Assembly: GCF_013030265.1 (NCBI RefSeq)
Contig: NZ_WPZQ01000007.1
Span: forward strand, 186,001-250,000
DNA length: 64,000 nt
Reading direction: 5' to 3'
Source: Ruegeria arenilitoris
Lineage (GTDB): Bacteria; Pseudomonadota; Alphaproteobacteria; Rhodobacterales; Rhodobacteraceae
This document shows positions 27,473 through 36,327 of the stretch, piece by piece (the first letter of the stretch is position 1; every line of letters starts with the position of its first letter). Position numbers and translations under genes: made by a program. The notes beneath the pieces are model-generated. The model did not search any database, was not told the origin of the DNA, and worked only from the letters and a program-made list of their open reading frames with translations.

Positions 27473-28606
27473 ATGAAGTTCAAGATTCTCGCCATTCCTT
27501 TCGCGCGTCAGCACGGCGAAGATGTTCAGCTTGCCGGTCGCGACCCCGCGCGATTCAACAAGATGATGATCACGTTGCGGGATCAGATGGTTCTGGCCGA
27601 GGAGCTTGGCTACGAAGGTTTCTGTCTGACCGAACACCACATGCAGGTCGAAGGGGTGGAATGCACCACCAACCCGCTGTTCTGGAACATGTACATCGCC
27701 CAGCACACCAAGGATTTTAAGGTGGGTCAGCTGGGGATGAACCTGACCGCGATGAACCCGATCAAGACGGCTGAGGACATAGCCTTGCTGGATCACATGA
27801 CTGGAGGTCGCGTCTTTGCAGGCTTTTCGCGTGGGAACACACCGCGCTGGACCGCAACCATGGGTCAACATTTGGATATCACCTCGGCCGAGTCCGACAA
27901 ATCCGAGGCCGACCAGCGCAATCGCCGCGCCCTGTATGAGAACTGGCGTCTGATCAAGTCGCTGTGGACCGATGATCTGACCGAGCATCAGGGCGAGTTC
28001 TGGAATTTTCCGTCCAATGTGAAATGGGAGTTTAACCCGACCAAGCTGTGGGGCGGTGACAGTCCTGTCGATGAGAACAAAATCCTGCGCAAGTCGGGGA
28101 TCGTTCCTCGCCCGTTGCAAAAGCCGCACCCCAAAGTCTATGCGCCGTTCTCGTATTCGATGGAAACCGCAAAATTCTGGGCTTCGGAAGGCGCAAAGAT
28201 GGTGTCCTTTGTGACCGCCGACAAAGAAGAGTTCATGCCGGTGATTCTTGAGAACTGCCTGCAGGCAGCGCATGAAAAGGGTCTCAAAGACACGACCAAT
28301 AACGATGTTCTGGCTTTGGGCGCACATCTGATGATGGGCAAGACCCCCGCCAAGACCAAACAGTATCGCGAGATGTTCGATAAGCTGTGGTTTTCGGCCT
28401 ACGACGCGCCGCCATACCATGTGCCGCTTGGTCGTGTCTGGGATGGCTCGCGTCAACAGGTTCTGGATCAGGTCGGTGAGCTAGCCGAACGTTACCAGAT
28501 CGATGAGTTCTTTGTCTGGCACCACGTGAACTACTTTGGTGACGAGATCGAACAGGAAGCACTGATCGAATTCGCCGAAGGCGTCATCAAGCCGCTGAAC
28601 GGGTAA
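27473..28606 (+). CDS. Luciferase-like (LLM class) flavin-dependent monooxygenase
   Basis: A 377-residue TIM-barrel protein of the bacterial luciferase superfamily, recognised from LAEELGYEGFCLTEHHMQ (about residue 40), GQLGMNLTAMNPIKTAEDIALLDHMTGGRV, FAGFSRGNTPRW and the C-terminal flavin-site segments. It uses reduced flavin and oxygen to hydroxylate or cleave an organic substrate. It is first in an eight-gene operon with ribB and an amidase. That suggests an oxygenolytic attack on an N-containing ring or side chain whose amide product is then hydrolysed. No flavin reductase gene is adjacent. The start at 27473 has GGGAG upstream. The substrate is inferred only from context. Confidence 0.85.
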   Translation: MKFKILAIPFARQHGEDVQLAGRDPARFNKMMITLRDQMVLAEELGYEGFCLTEHHMQVEGVECTTNPLFWNMYIAQHTKDFKVGQLGMNLTAMNPIKTAEDIALLDHMTGGRVFAGFSRGNTPRWTATMGQHLDITSAESDKSEADQRNRRALYENWRLIKSLWTDDLTEHQGEFWNFPSNVKWEFNPTKLWGGDSPVDENKILRKSGIVPRPLQKPHPKVYAPFSYSMETAKFWASEGAKMVSFVTADKEEFMPVILENCLQAAHEKGLKDTTNNDVLALGAHLMMGKTPAKTKQYREMFDKLWFSAYDAPPYHVPLGRVWDGSRQQVLDQVGELAERYQIDEFFVWHHVNYFGDEIEQEALIEFAEGVIKPLNG

Positions 28607-28615
28607 GGAAATATC

Positions 28616-29263
28616 ATGTTCGACCTGCATGAAGTTTATCGGCTGTCGCCTATCGAAGACATTATCGCGGACTGCGCTCTGGGACGCATGGTTATCCTCG
28701 TCGATGATGAGAGGCGTGAAAACGAGGGCGATCTGGTAATCCCTGCCGCCTGCGCGGACGCGGCGGCCGTAAACTTCATGGCGCGTTTTGGTCGGGGTTT
28801 GATCTGCATGGCGATCAGCCCCGAACGGGCCGAGCAGTTCAGCCTTGGGCCGATGGCAGCGTCGAACACGGACCCCCACCATACGGCGTTCACCATTTCA
28901 GTGGACGCCAAACAGGGCACCTCCACCGGCATTTCCGCCAGCGACCGCGCGCGAACAATTGCGTTGCTGGCCTCGGATGATGGCTCGGCTGCCGATCTGG
29001 TTTCGCCCGGGCACATGTTCCCGCTGGTGGCAAAGTCTGGTGGTGTCCTTGAACGCGAAGGTCATACCGAAGCCGCGGTCGATCTGGCCCGGCTGTCGGG
29101 GCAGGGCGATGCCGGCGTGATCTGTGAGATAATGAAGGATGACGGTGAAATGGCGCGTTTGCCCGATCTTCTGGAATTCGGTGCTCGCCATGTTCTCAAG
29201 GTGGGTACGATCGAAGACCTCAGGCGATATCGTCAGGGGTTGCCCGCCAGCAAGGCAGCCTGA
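28616..29263 (+). CDS. ribB: 3,4-dihydroxy-2-butanone-4-phosphate synthase, pathway-associated copy
   Basis: A 215-residue RibB-type protein. It has the Mg/substrate loop VDDERRENEGDLVIPA (about residues 29-44), GTSTGISASDRARTI (about 101-115) and HTEAAVDLARL. It converts ribulose 5-phosphate to the four-carbon precursor of riboflavin. It stands alone, without the GTP cyclohydrolase II fusion and away from other rib genes. It lies nine bases after the flavin monooxygenase gene, so it probably raises flavin supply when the pathway is induced. An alternative is a diverged role in the pathway itself, but the active-site motifs look intact. Confidence 0.88.
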   Translation: MFDLHEVYRLSPIEDIIADCALGRMVILVDDERRENEGDLVIPAACADAAAVNFMARFGRGLICMAISPERAEQFSLGPMAASNTDPHHTAFTISVDAKQGTSTGISASDRARTIALLASDDGSAADLVSPGHMFPLVAKSGGVLEREGHTEAAVDLARLSGQGDAGVICEIMKDDGEMARLPDLLEFGARHVLKVGTIEDLRRYRQGLPASKAA

Positions 29264-29311
29264 CGGCAATTCCTAACTGCGTCTCAACACACTCACGACC
29301 GAGGACATCCC

Positions 29312-29689
29312 ATGACCGCATTCGCTGAAATCGAAGCCCTGATGCAGGCTTACATCGAAAACCTGCATGATGGGGACATCAGTAAGATTGACCAGATGTT
29401 CCTGCCGGAATGTGACCTGTGTTGCGCCAACGAAGATGGCAGCTACATCCACATGACGCTGGATAAGTACAAAGAGGTCATTGGTGGGCGTGAAAGCCCG
29501 AAATCCAAGGGCTATCCGGTCTACGGCTACACAATCTCGATCGACCAGTCCGGCCCGAATACCGCCATGGTTAAAATCGACTGTGCCGTACAACCTCGAT
29601 ATTTCATCGACTACCTGTCACTGGTTTGTACGGGTGAAGGCTGGAAAATTGCGGCCAAGGTTTACTATGTCCAGCGCACCGAAGGCTGA
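29312..29689 (+). CDS. NTF2-like protein, putative lumazine-binding type
   Basis: A 125-residue cone-shaped NTF2/SnoaL-like fold. An N-terminal helix pair (EIEALMQAYIENLHDGDISK) is followed by FLPECDLCCANEDGSY and a curved sheet ending in GWKIAAKVYYVQ. It resembles the putative lumazine-binding subgroup. It lies between ribB and the amidase gene. A role in binding a flavin-related molecule or in turning over a pathway intermediate is possible; the sequence does not decide. Confidence 0.7.
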   Translation: MTAFAEIEALMQAYIENLHDGDISKIDQMFLPECDLCCANEDGSYIHMTLDKYKEVIGGRESPKSKGYPVYGYTISIDQSGPNTAMVKIDCAVQPRYFIDYLSLVCTGEGWKIAAKVYYVQRTEG

Positions 29690-29722
29690 CCCCACAATCT
29701 GATCGAGCCAGAATTTTCGCAC

Positions 29723-31111
29723 ATGACGGCCCCTTATTCTCAACTTTCGGCGCGTGCCATGGTGCAGGCCTATGCCAGACTGGAGCTGTCTCCGGTCGAA
29801 GTGACGCAGGCCGCTTTGGACCGGATCGCTCAGGTTAATCTAAAGATCAATGCAATATACCATCTGGAGGCAGAGCCCGCGTTAGATGCGGCGCGCGCCT
29901 CTGAACAACGCTGGTATGATAACGAACCGCAAGGTCCGTTGGACGGTGTTCCAACAACGATCAAGGATGCATTGGATTGTATTGGCATGCCTGCTTATCG
30001 CGGGTCAGCCGCCGGATCCGAGACGATCAGCACCACCGACCATCCGACAGTCGCGCGGATGCGCGAGGCCGGATCAGTCATCCTCGGCAAGAACACTATG
30101 TGCGACTACGGTATCCTTGCCGGGGGCGTCAGTTCGAAACACGGGGTCACCCGTAACCCCTGGAACCTGTCACGCACGACCGGCGCGTCATCCTCTGGCG
30201 CATCGGCCAGTGTTGCCGCGGGGATCGAGCCCGTTTCAATTGGCACAGATATTGTGGGTTCAATCCGTCTGCCTGCCTCTTATTGCGGATTGGCGGGCTT
30301 CAAACCCAGTCAGGGGCGTGTGCCATATTACACGTGTAACAGCCCGGCCCTGACAGCCGGTCCTATGGCGCGTAACTTTGGCGATGTTGCGCTTCACATG
30401 AATGTCTTGACGGGCGAGGACACACGCGATTTCACTGCGTTGGAACGCGATGGCATCAACTATGTTTCCCGGTTGTCCCGTTCAGATTTCAAGACAAAAT
30501 CAGTTCTGGTCGTTCCCGAACTCGGTCTGGGTGAACCGGTAGCTGATGATGTGCGCGTAGCCGTCCTGAAGGTTGCACAAGTGTTGCGTGATTTAGGGGC
30601 AGAGGTCACCTATTGCGAAACCGCACCTTTCAGCCGTGTCGACCGGGAACCGGCCGAAGCGTTCTATAAGATCCGCACTTTGTCAGAGTTGATGCGCCAG
30701 CCTGAGGCTGAACAGGCCAAAACACCCTACATTCGTGACTGGTCCAATGATGCCCGTAGTCTGACTGCGGTTCAGCATCAACGTAACTTCGATCATACGC
30801 AAACCTTGCGCGAGCGCGCTCTGGCAATGATGGGAGTGCATGACTTTGTACTGCTTCCGTCGACGCCGGACACCGCGTTTGCGGCCGAACTGCCCGGATC
30901 GGATCCTGAAAGGCCCTTTGAAAGCTGGGCCAATACCTTCCTGTTCAATCTGACCGAACAGCCGGCTGCGAGTATCCCGGCCGGGCTGGATCACAGCCAC
31001 TTGCCGATTGGCGTTCAGCTTGTCGGGCGCAGATATGATGATCTGGGCGTTTTGCAGGTTGCCTGGAGGATCGAGCAGGAAATCGGCGAGATGCCCCAAG
31101 CCCCGCTCTAA
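29723..31111 (+). CDS. Amidase signature family hydrolase
   Basis: A 462-residue amidase. The Ser-cisSer-Lys triad is visible: Lys in GVPTTIKDALD (about residue 80), the cis-Ser in TTGASSSGASASVAAG (about 155), and the nucleophile Ser in GTDIVGSIRLPAS (about 178). It hydrolyses a carboxamide to acid plus ammonia or amine. The usual GGSSGG is replaced by GASSSG, a tolerated variant. In this operon it probably acts after the monooxygenase, releasing nitrogen from a ring-opened or formamide-type intermediate. GatA can be excluded by context, as no gatC or gatB is nearby. Confidence 0.87.
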   Translation: MTAPYSQLSARAMVQAYARLELSPVEVTQAALDRIAQVNLKINAIYHLEAEPALDAARASEQRWYDNEPQGPLDGVPTTIKDALDCIGMPAYRGSAAGSETISTTDHPTVARMREAGSVILGKNTMCDYGILAGGVSSKHGVTRNPWNLSRTTGASSSGASASVAAGIEPVSIGTDIVGSIRLPASYCGLAGFKPSQGRVPYYTCNSPALTAGPMARNFGDVALHMNVLTGEDTRDFTALERDGINYVSRLSRSDFKTKSVLVVPELGLGEPVADDVRVAVLKVAQVLRDLGAEVTYCETAPFSRVDREPAEAFYKIRTLSELMRQPEAEQAKTPYIRDWSNDARSLTAVQHQRNFDHTQTLRERALAMMGVHDFVLLPSTPDTAFAAELPGSDPERPFESWANTFLFNLTEQPAASIPAGLDHSHLPIGVQLVGRRYDDLGVLQVAWRIEQEIGEMPQAPL

Positions 31112-31162
31112 AAACAGCAAACAATACTTCCAACAGTTATGCGCGAGTTTCAGGAGGTTGAA

Positions 31163-32809
31163 GTGACCGAAAAGAGCACAATCCCCGGCCAAATCATGAC
31201 CATGCCGCTGACCGTGACCAGCATATTTTGTCATGCGATGCGTGCACATCCCGAAGCAGAGATTGTCTGGCGCAATTCGGACATGTCGATTGATCGCTAT
31301 ACCTATGCCGATATGGGGCGACGTACTCAGCAACTGGCCCACGCCTTGACTGGGCTGGGTGTGGGACCCGGTGACAGGGTGGCGACACTAGCCTGGAACA
31401 ACAACCAGCATCTGGAACTCTACTATGCCTTGGCTTGCATCGGGGCCATCTGCCACACGATCAACCCTCGCCTGCACCCGGATCAGATTGCATTCATCAT
31501 CAACGATGCGCAGGATACCCGTCTGTTCTTCGATACAACATTTGCGTCGCTGGTCGATGCTGTGTCGGGACGTTGCCCATCTTTGCAGGGCTGGTATAGC
31601 CTGACCGGACCTGATCGGGTACCGGAGATGAATACCGAGGTCATCGACTACGAAACGCTGATCTCAGGTCAGTCAGAAACGTACGCCTGGCCGGAACTTG
31701 ACGAAAATGCAGCGATGGCGCTGTGCTATACCTCTGGCACCACCGGTAACCCTAAGGGGGTTCTCTATTCTCATCGCGGAACCGTGCTGCATGCCATGGG
31801 CGTGTCGGGTGGCGACTGGTTAGCGTTCAGCTCCAAGGATACGTCGTTGCCGGTTGTGCCGATGTTTCATGCCTGTGCCTGGGGTATTCCTTATGCCGCC
31901 CTGATGAACGGCACCAAGCTGGTTATGCCAGGTCCGGGCATGGATCCGGCACCGTTGCAAGAGCTAATGGATGGCGAAGAGGTCACCATGATTTCAGGCG
32001 TACCTACTGTCTGGCTGGGTCTGTTCGAATATCTCGATCAACGCGGCGAAAAGCTGAAGACAGTAAAACGCGCAATGATGGGCGGGTCGGCGGCGCCGCG
32101 GTCACTGATCGAACAGATCGAACTGGGCCATGGTATCGATGTTGTCCACGGCTGGGGTATGACCGAGTTGAGCCCTGTCGGGACATTGTCTGTTCCTAAA
32201 TGGGGCGAAGACAAGCTGCCGGATGACGACCGTATTGAGCTCAAGACCAAACAGGGCCGGGCGCTCTATGGGATCCAACTGCGTATCATGAACGATGATG
32301 GGCAGACACTGCCGCATGATGGGGTTGCCTCAGGCATGTTACAAGTGCGGGGGCATTGGGTTGCCGGCAGCTATTGGGGCGGGGCCGGAGCCGACGCCTT
32401 TACCGCAGACGGCTGGTTTTCGACGGGCGACGTCGCTGCGATCGATCCAAAGGGATATCTGCGCCTGACCGATCGCACCAAGGATGTCATTAAGTCGGGC
32501 GGCGAATGGATTTCCTCGATTGATCTGGAAAACATCGCCATGAGCCATCCGGACATTCTTGAGGCCGCCTGTATTGCCGCGAAACATCGCAAATGGGACG
32601 AGCGCCCGATGATTGTGGCCGTCAGGCGCGAAGGGTCAGATGTCAGTCGCGCCGACGTTCTTGCGCTCTACGATGGCCAAATCGCCAAGTGGTGGACGCC
32701 TGATGACGTGGTGTTTCAGGCCGAGCTACCGCACACCGCAACCGGTAAGGTTTCGAAACTGCATCTGCGTGAGCAATACGCAGACCACAAGCTGCCAACC
32801 GACAACTAA
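31163..32809 (+). CDS. Acyl-CoA ligase, DmdB/medium-chain type
   Basis: A 548-residue AMP-forming CoA ligase. It has ATP-binding loop [18 protein letters not shown] (about residue 195), [42 protein letters not shown] and the C-terminal lysine in TATGKVSK. The N-terminal pattern ([35 protein letters not shown]) resembles methylmercaptopropionate-CoA ligase DmdB and related short/medium-chain ligases. I chose the GTG at 31163 because AGGAGG lies five bases upstream; an ATG at 31139 has no such site. It activates the acid released earlier in the operon for beta-oxidation. The substrate is not known. Confidence 0.86.
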   Translation: MTEKSTIPGQIMTMPLTVTSIFCHAMRAHPEAEIVWRNSDMSIDRYTYADMGRRTQQLAHALTGLGVGPGDRVATLAWNNNQHLELYYALACIGAICHTINPRLHPDQIAFIINDAQDTRLFFDTTFASLVDAVSGRCPSLQGWYSLTGPDRVPEMNTEVIDYETLISGQSETYAWPELDENAAMALCYTSGTTGNPKGVLYSHRGTVLHAMGVSGGDWLAFSSKDTSLPVVPMFHACAWGIPYAALMNGTKLVMPGPGMDPAPLQELMDGEEVTMISGVPTVWLGLFEYLDQRGEKLKTVKRAMMGGSAAPRSLIEQIELGHGIDVVHGWGMTELSPVGTLSVPKWGEDKLPDDDRIELKTKQGRALYGIQLRIMNDDGQTLPHDGVASGMLQVRGHWVAGSYWGGAGADAFTADGWFSTGDVAAIDPKGYLRLTDRTKDVIKSGGEWISSIDLENIAMSHPDILEAACIAAKHRKWDERPMIVAVRREGSDVSRADVLALYDGQIAKWWTPDDVVFQAELPHTATGKVSKLHLREQYADHKLPTDN

Positions 32810-32832
32810 TTCTGTTTCTGAGGATCACTCCC

Positions 32833-34014
32833 ATGCGTTCTGCCGTTATCGTCTCGACCGCCCGTACAGCTATTGGCAAAGCCTTTCGCGGTGCCTTCAA
32901 TGACACACACCCCGCTGTTTTTGGAGGCCATGCCGTTGCCGAGGCGGTCAAGCGGGCTAGGGTCGATCCGTCCGAGATTGAGGACGTGATCATCGGTAAC
33001 GCTGTGCCCGAAGGCGCAAATGGTGGCAATCTGGGCCGTCAGATCGCTATGCGTGCGGGCCTGCCGTTGACGGCGTCGGGACAGACGATCAATCGGTTCT
33101 GTTCTTCGGGGCTTGAAGCGCTGACCCGGGCCTGTTCGCGGGTCATGGTCGATGGCTGTGACGTGGTTGTCGGCGGCGGTGCGGAAAGCATCTCGTTGGT
33201 GATGGGGCGCGACAACACTTATCGGCTGAAGGAAGAGTGGATCGAGAACAACATCCGGGGTTTCTATGATCCAATGATCAAGACCGCAGATACCGTGGCC
33301 GAACGCTACGGTATCAGCCGCGAGGCACAGGACGCATTCGCCCTGCAATCGCAACAGCGTACCGCTGCTGCACAAGAGGCTGGCAGGTTCGACGATGAGA
33401 TCGTTTCGATCACGGTCACTAAGATGAATAAGGACAAGGAAACCGGTGAAGTCACCCAAGAAGAGGTCACGCTGACCCGCGACGAGTGCAACCGACCCTC
33501 GACCACGCTGGAAAGCCTGCAGGGTCTGGCCCCGGTAATGGGTGAGAACAAGTGGATCACCGCTGGTAATGCCTCGCAACTGTCGGATGGTGGGTCGGCG
33601 CAGGTCGTGATGGAAGAGAAGCTGGCCGAAAAGCGCGGGCTTGAGCCTCTGGGACGCTATGTGGGCTATGTGGTTGCCGGTTGCGAACCCGACGAGATGG
33701 GCATTGGTCCAGTCTTTGCGGTGCCGCAGCTGCTGGAGCGCAATGGGCTGAAGATGGACGATATCGGCCTGTGGGAACTGAACGAAGCGTTCGCCAGCCA
33801 AGCGCTGTATTGTCAGCAGAAACTGGGTATTCCCGACGAGATCCTGAACGTCGATGGCGGTGCGATCTCGGTGGGTCACCCTTATGGAATGTCAGGCACC
33901 CGTATGGTTGGCCACGCGCTGATCGAGGGCAAGCAGCGCGGAGCGAAATACGTTGTGGCCACCATGTGCATCGGCGGTGGTATGGGCGCGGCCGGCCTGT
34001 TCGAGGTTCTGTAA
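32833..34014 (+). CDS. Acetyl-CoA C-acyltransferase (thiolase)
   Basis: A 393-residue thiolase with all three catalytic elements: nucleophile Cys90 in [10 protein letters not shown], His in [11 protein letters not shown] (about 350) and the second Cys in [10 protein letters not shown] (about 380). It cleaves 3-ketoacyl-CoA to acetyl-CoA plus a shortened acyl-CoA. It abuts the next gene (TAA then ATG with no gap), so the two are surely co-translated. It completes a beta-oxidation set with the following two genes. Confidence 0.92.
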   Translation: MRSAVIVSTARTAIGKAFRGAFNDTHPAVFGGHAVAEAVKRARVDPSEIEDVIIGNAVPEGANGGNLGRQIAMRAGLPLTASGQTINRFCSSGLEALTRACSRVMVDGCDVVVGGGAESISLVMGRDNTYRLKEEWIENNIRGFYDPMIKTADTVAERYGISREAQDAFALQSQQRTAAAQEAGRFDDEIVSITVTKMNKDKETGEVTQEEVTLTRDECNRPSTTLESLQGLAPVMGENKWITAGNASQLSDGGSAQVVMEEKLAEKRGLEPLGRYVGYVVAGCEPDEMGIGPVFAVPQLLERNGLKMDDIGLWELNEAFASQALYCQQKLGIPDEILNVDGGAISVGHPYGMSGTRMVGHALIEGKQRGAKYVVATMCIGGGMGAAGLFEVL

Positions 34015-36315
34015 ATGGGCGCGATCAACAAGGTTGCCGTCATCGGTTCTGGCGTGATGGGAGCAGGCATTGCCGCTCATTTCGCCAACGCCGGGGCGCA
34101 GGTGCTTTTGCTGGACATCGTGCAAGATGGAACTGCGGATCGCTCGGCGCTCGCTAAGGATGCGATTGCGCGTATGACCAAGGGCCGCGCGCCTCAACTG
34201 GCCGATCCTGCTTATGCCATGCGGCTGACTGGCGGGAACCTCGAAGACGATCTGGCTTTGCTGTCTGATTGCGATTGGGTGGTTGAGGTTGTGTTGGAGG
34301 ATCTTGGCGTCAAGCGAGACCTCTATACCAAGCTCGCTCCGCATATGCGGGATGATGCGATCCTGAGCTCGAACACTTCGACAATCCCGCTGGCGGACCT
34401 GATGGCCGAAATGGACGAAGGTCTGTGCAAACGTTTTGTCATTACACATTTCTTCAACCCGCCGCGATATTTGCGGCTGCTCGAACTTGTCACCGGACCG
34501 AAAACCGATCCGGATATGGTCGAACGCGTCCGTGCCCACGGTGACGAGCGTCTGGGCAAGACCATGGTGCTGTGCAACGATCGGCCCGGCTTTATTGCCA
34601 ACCGTCTGGGCGGCCTTTGGATGAACGTCGCTGTGCGCGAGGCCGTTGCTCGTGGCATCACGGTCGAAGAGGCCGACGCCGTTCTGTCGCGCCCCTTTGG
34701 TGTTCCGGGAACCGGCATTTTTGGTCTGTTCGATCTTGTAGGCATCGACCTGATGGGCAAGTCGCGCCTGTCGATGCGGTCGCTGCTTGAGGCTGACGAC
34801 CCGCAACAGATCCACACCGAGGGTGTCGATACATTCGACCGGATGGCCGCAAAAGGCTATGTCGGGCGCAAGGGTGATGGATCGGGTTTCTATCGCCGGT
34901 CCAAGGACGAAGCGGACAAAACTATTGCCGAAGCCATCGACCTTGAGACACTGGTTTACCGTTCGTGTGTCAAGACGGCGGAACTGGCAAAGACCTTTGG
35001 AACAGATTTCATCGATCAAAAGGGCGACAGGCTGGCTGATTATGCCTGGGCGGTGATGAGCGCGACTCTGTCCTATGCGGCCTACTGCGTGCCCGAAATC
35101 ACCGATAGCCCGGCGGCCGTAGATGCGGGCATGGAGCTGGGATACAACTGGCGCATGGGCCCGTTCCGCCTGATGGATAAGATCGGCGTGGCCAAGATCG
35201 CTGCCCGTCTTGTTGAAGAAGGTCAGGATGTACCGCCTTTGCTGGCCTTGGCGGCGGAACGCGGCGGTTTCTATTCGGGGCGGGGTCGTGATTGTAAGGT
35301 GCTGCTGCCCTCGGGTGAGCAGGCGGATACACCGCGCGGACTCGGAGTGATCTTTGCCTCGGACTTCACGGATGATCCGGTTTTCACCTCCGAGGCCGTT
35401 GCCCTGCGCGACATGGGCGATGGAGTTGCGTTGCTGTCCATCACTTCACCCAACGCCGCCTTGGATGATCTGGTGATGCAGGGGATTTCCGATGCACTGG
35501 ATGTCGTGGAACGCGATTTCCGCGCGATGGTTATCGGCTCCGACGGCAGTCACTTCTCGGTCGGCGCCAACTTGAAGAAGGCGCTGGACCGCGCAGACGC
35601 TGGCGAATTGGATCTGGTCGCTGGGCAATTGGCAATCGGTCAGGCCACCTTACGCAAGATGAAATACGCGCCGTTTCCGGTGGTCTCGGCTGCCTGTGGT
35701 CTGGCCTTGGGCGGCGGGTGTGAGATCCTGATGCATTCGGACCGAGTCATGGCGACGCTGGAAAGCAATATCGGTCTGGTCGAGGCCAATGTGGGCCTGT
35801 TGCCCGCATGGGGCGGAACAACGGCCCTGTTGCTGCGCAAGACAGCGGAATTGGGCGATCCGGTTAAAGGGGCCGAAGCAGCATTTGATGTCATCTCGAC
35901 GGCGCTGAAGGTGGGATCTGCTCCTATGGCGCAACATGCTGGCTATCTGCGTAGAGGCGATGGTGTGGTGATGAACCGGGACCGTTTGCTGGCGGACGCG
36001 AAATCGGCCGCCTTGGAACTGGCCAATGGCTATGCCGCTCCGGTCAAGGCCGAAATCGCCTTGGACGCTGCTGCGATCAACGCTGCGCTGGAACCGAAGC
36101 TGGCCGTGCTGGCCGAGGCCATGCCGGACGCGCCTTACACGGTCGAGATCGCTCGTGAAACGGCGCAAGTCTTGGCCGGTGGCGACGGCGGTGTGCTTGA
36201 CGAAGTGGCGCTGCACAAGCTGGAAGCCGAGGGCATGATGCGTCTGATCCGCCAGGACAAGACGATCGAGCGGATGCGCCACACTATGACCACTGGTAAA
36301 CCGCTGAAAAATTAA
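34015..36315 (+). CDS. Bifunctional 3-hydroxyacyl-CoA dehydrogenase/enoyl-CoA hydratase, FadN-type order
   Basis: A 766-residue fusion. The NAD-binding dehydrogenase domain comes first (VAVIGSGVMGAGIAAHFANAG at residues 7-27, then ITHFFNPPRYLRLLELVTG). The dehydrogenase C-terminal domains extend to about residue 420, and a crotonase domain covers about 440-650 (HFSVGANLKKAL, ACGLALGGGCEILMHSD). This is the reverse of the FadB/FadJ order and matches the FadN class. It hydrates enoyl-CoA and oxidises 3-hydroxyacyl-CoA. It stands between the thiolase and an acyl-CoA dehydrogenase. Confidence 0.9.
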   Translation: MGAINKVAVIGSGVMGAGIAAHFANAGAQVLLLDIVQDGTADRSALAKDAIARMTKGRAPQLADPAYAMRLTGGNLEDDLALLSDCDWVVEVVLEDLGVKRDLYTKLAPHMRDDAILSSNTSTIPLADLMAEMDEGLCKRFVITHFFNPPRYLRLLELVTGPKTDPDMVERVRAHGDERLGKTMVLCNDRPGFIANRLGGLWMNVAVREAVARGITVEEADAVLSRPFGVPGTGIFGLFDLVGIDLMGKSRLSMRSLLEADDPQQIHTEGVDTFDRMAAKGYVGRKGDGSGFYRRSKDEADKTIAEAIDLETLVYRSCVKTAELAKTFGTDFIDQKGDRLADYAWAVMSATLSYAAYCVPEITDSPAAVDAGMELGYNWRMGPFRLMDKIGVAKIAARLVEEGQDVPPLLALAAERGGFYSGRGRDCKVLLPSGEQADTPRGLGVIFASDFTDDPVFTSEAVALRDMGDGVALLSITSPNAALDDLVMQGISDALDVVERDFRAMVIGSDGSHFSVGANLKKALDRADAGELDLVAGQLAIGQATLRKMKYAPFPVVSAACGLALGGGCEILMHSDRVMATLESNIGLVEANVGLLPAWGGTTALLLRKTAELGDPVKGAEAAFDVISTALKVGSAPMAQHAGYLRRGDGVVMNRDRLLADAKSAALELANGYAAPVKAEIALDAAAINAALEPKLAVLAEAMPDAPYTVEIARETAQVLAGGDGGVLDEVALHKLEAEGMMRLIRQDKTIERMRHTMTTGKPLKN

Positions 36316-36327
36316 GGGAAACGCAGA

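Noticed and set aside
27446..28456. Long open frame (336 codons) antisense to the luciferase-like monooxygenase gene
   Set aside because: The plus strand carries clear family motifs and a ribosome site; the antisense frame reads as low-complexity, His/Arg-rich sequence caused by codon bias.
32806..33879. 357-codon antisense frame opposite the thiolase gene
   Set aside because: It mirrors a gene with complete catalytic motifs and has no recognisable domain or ribosome site.
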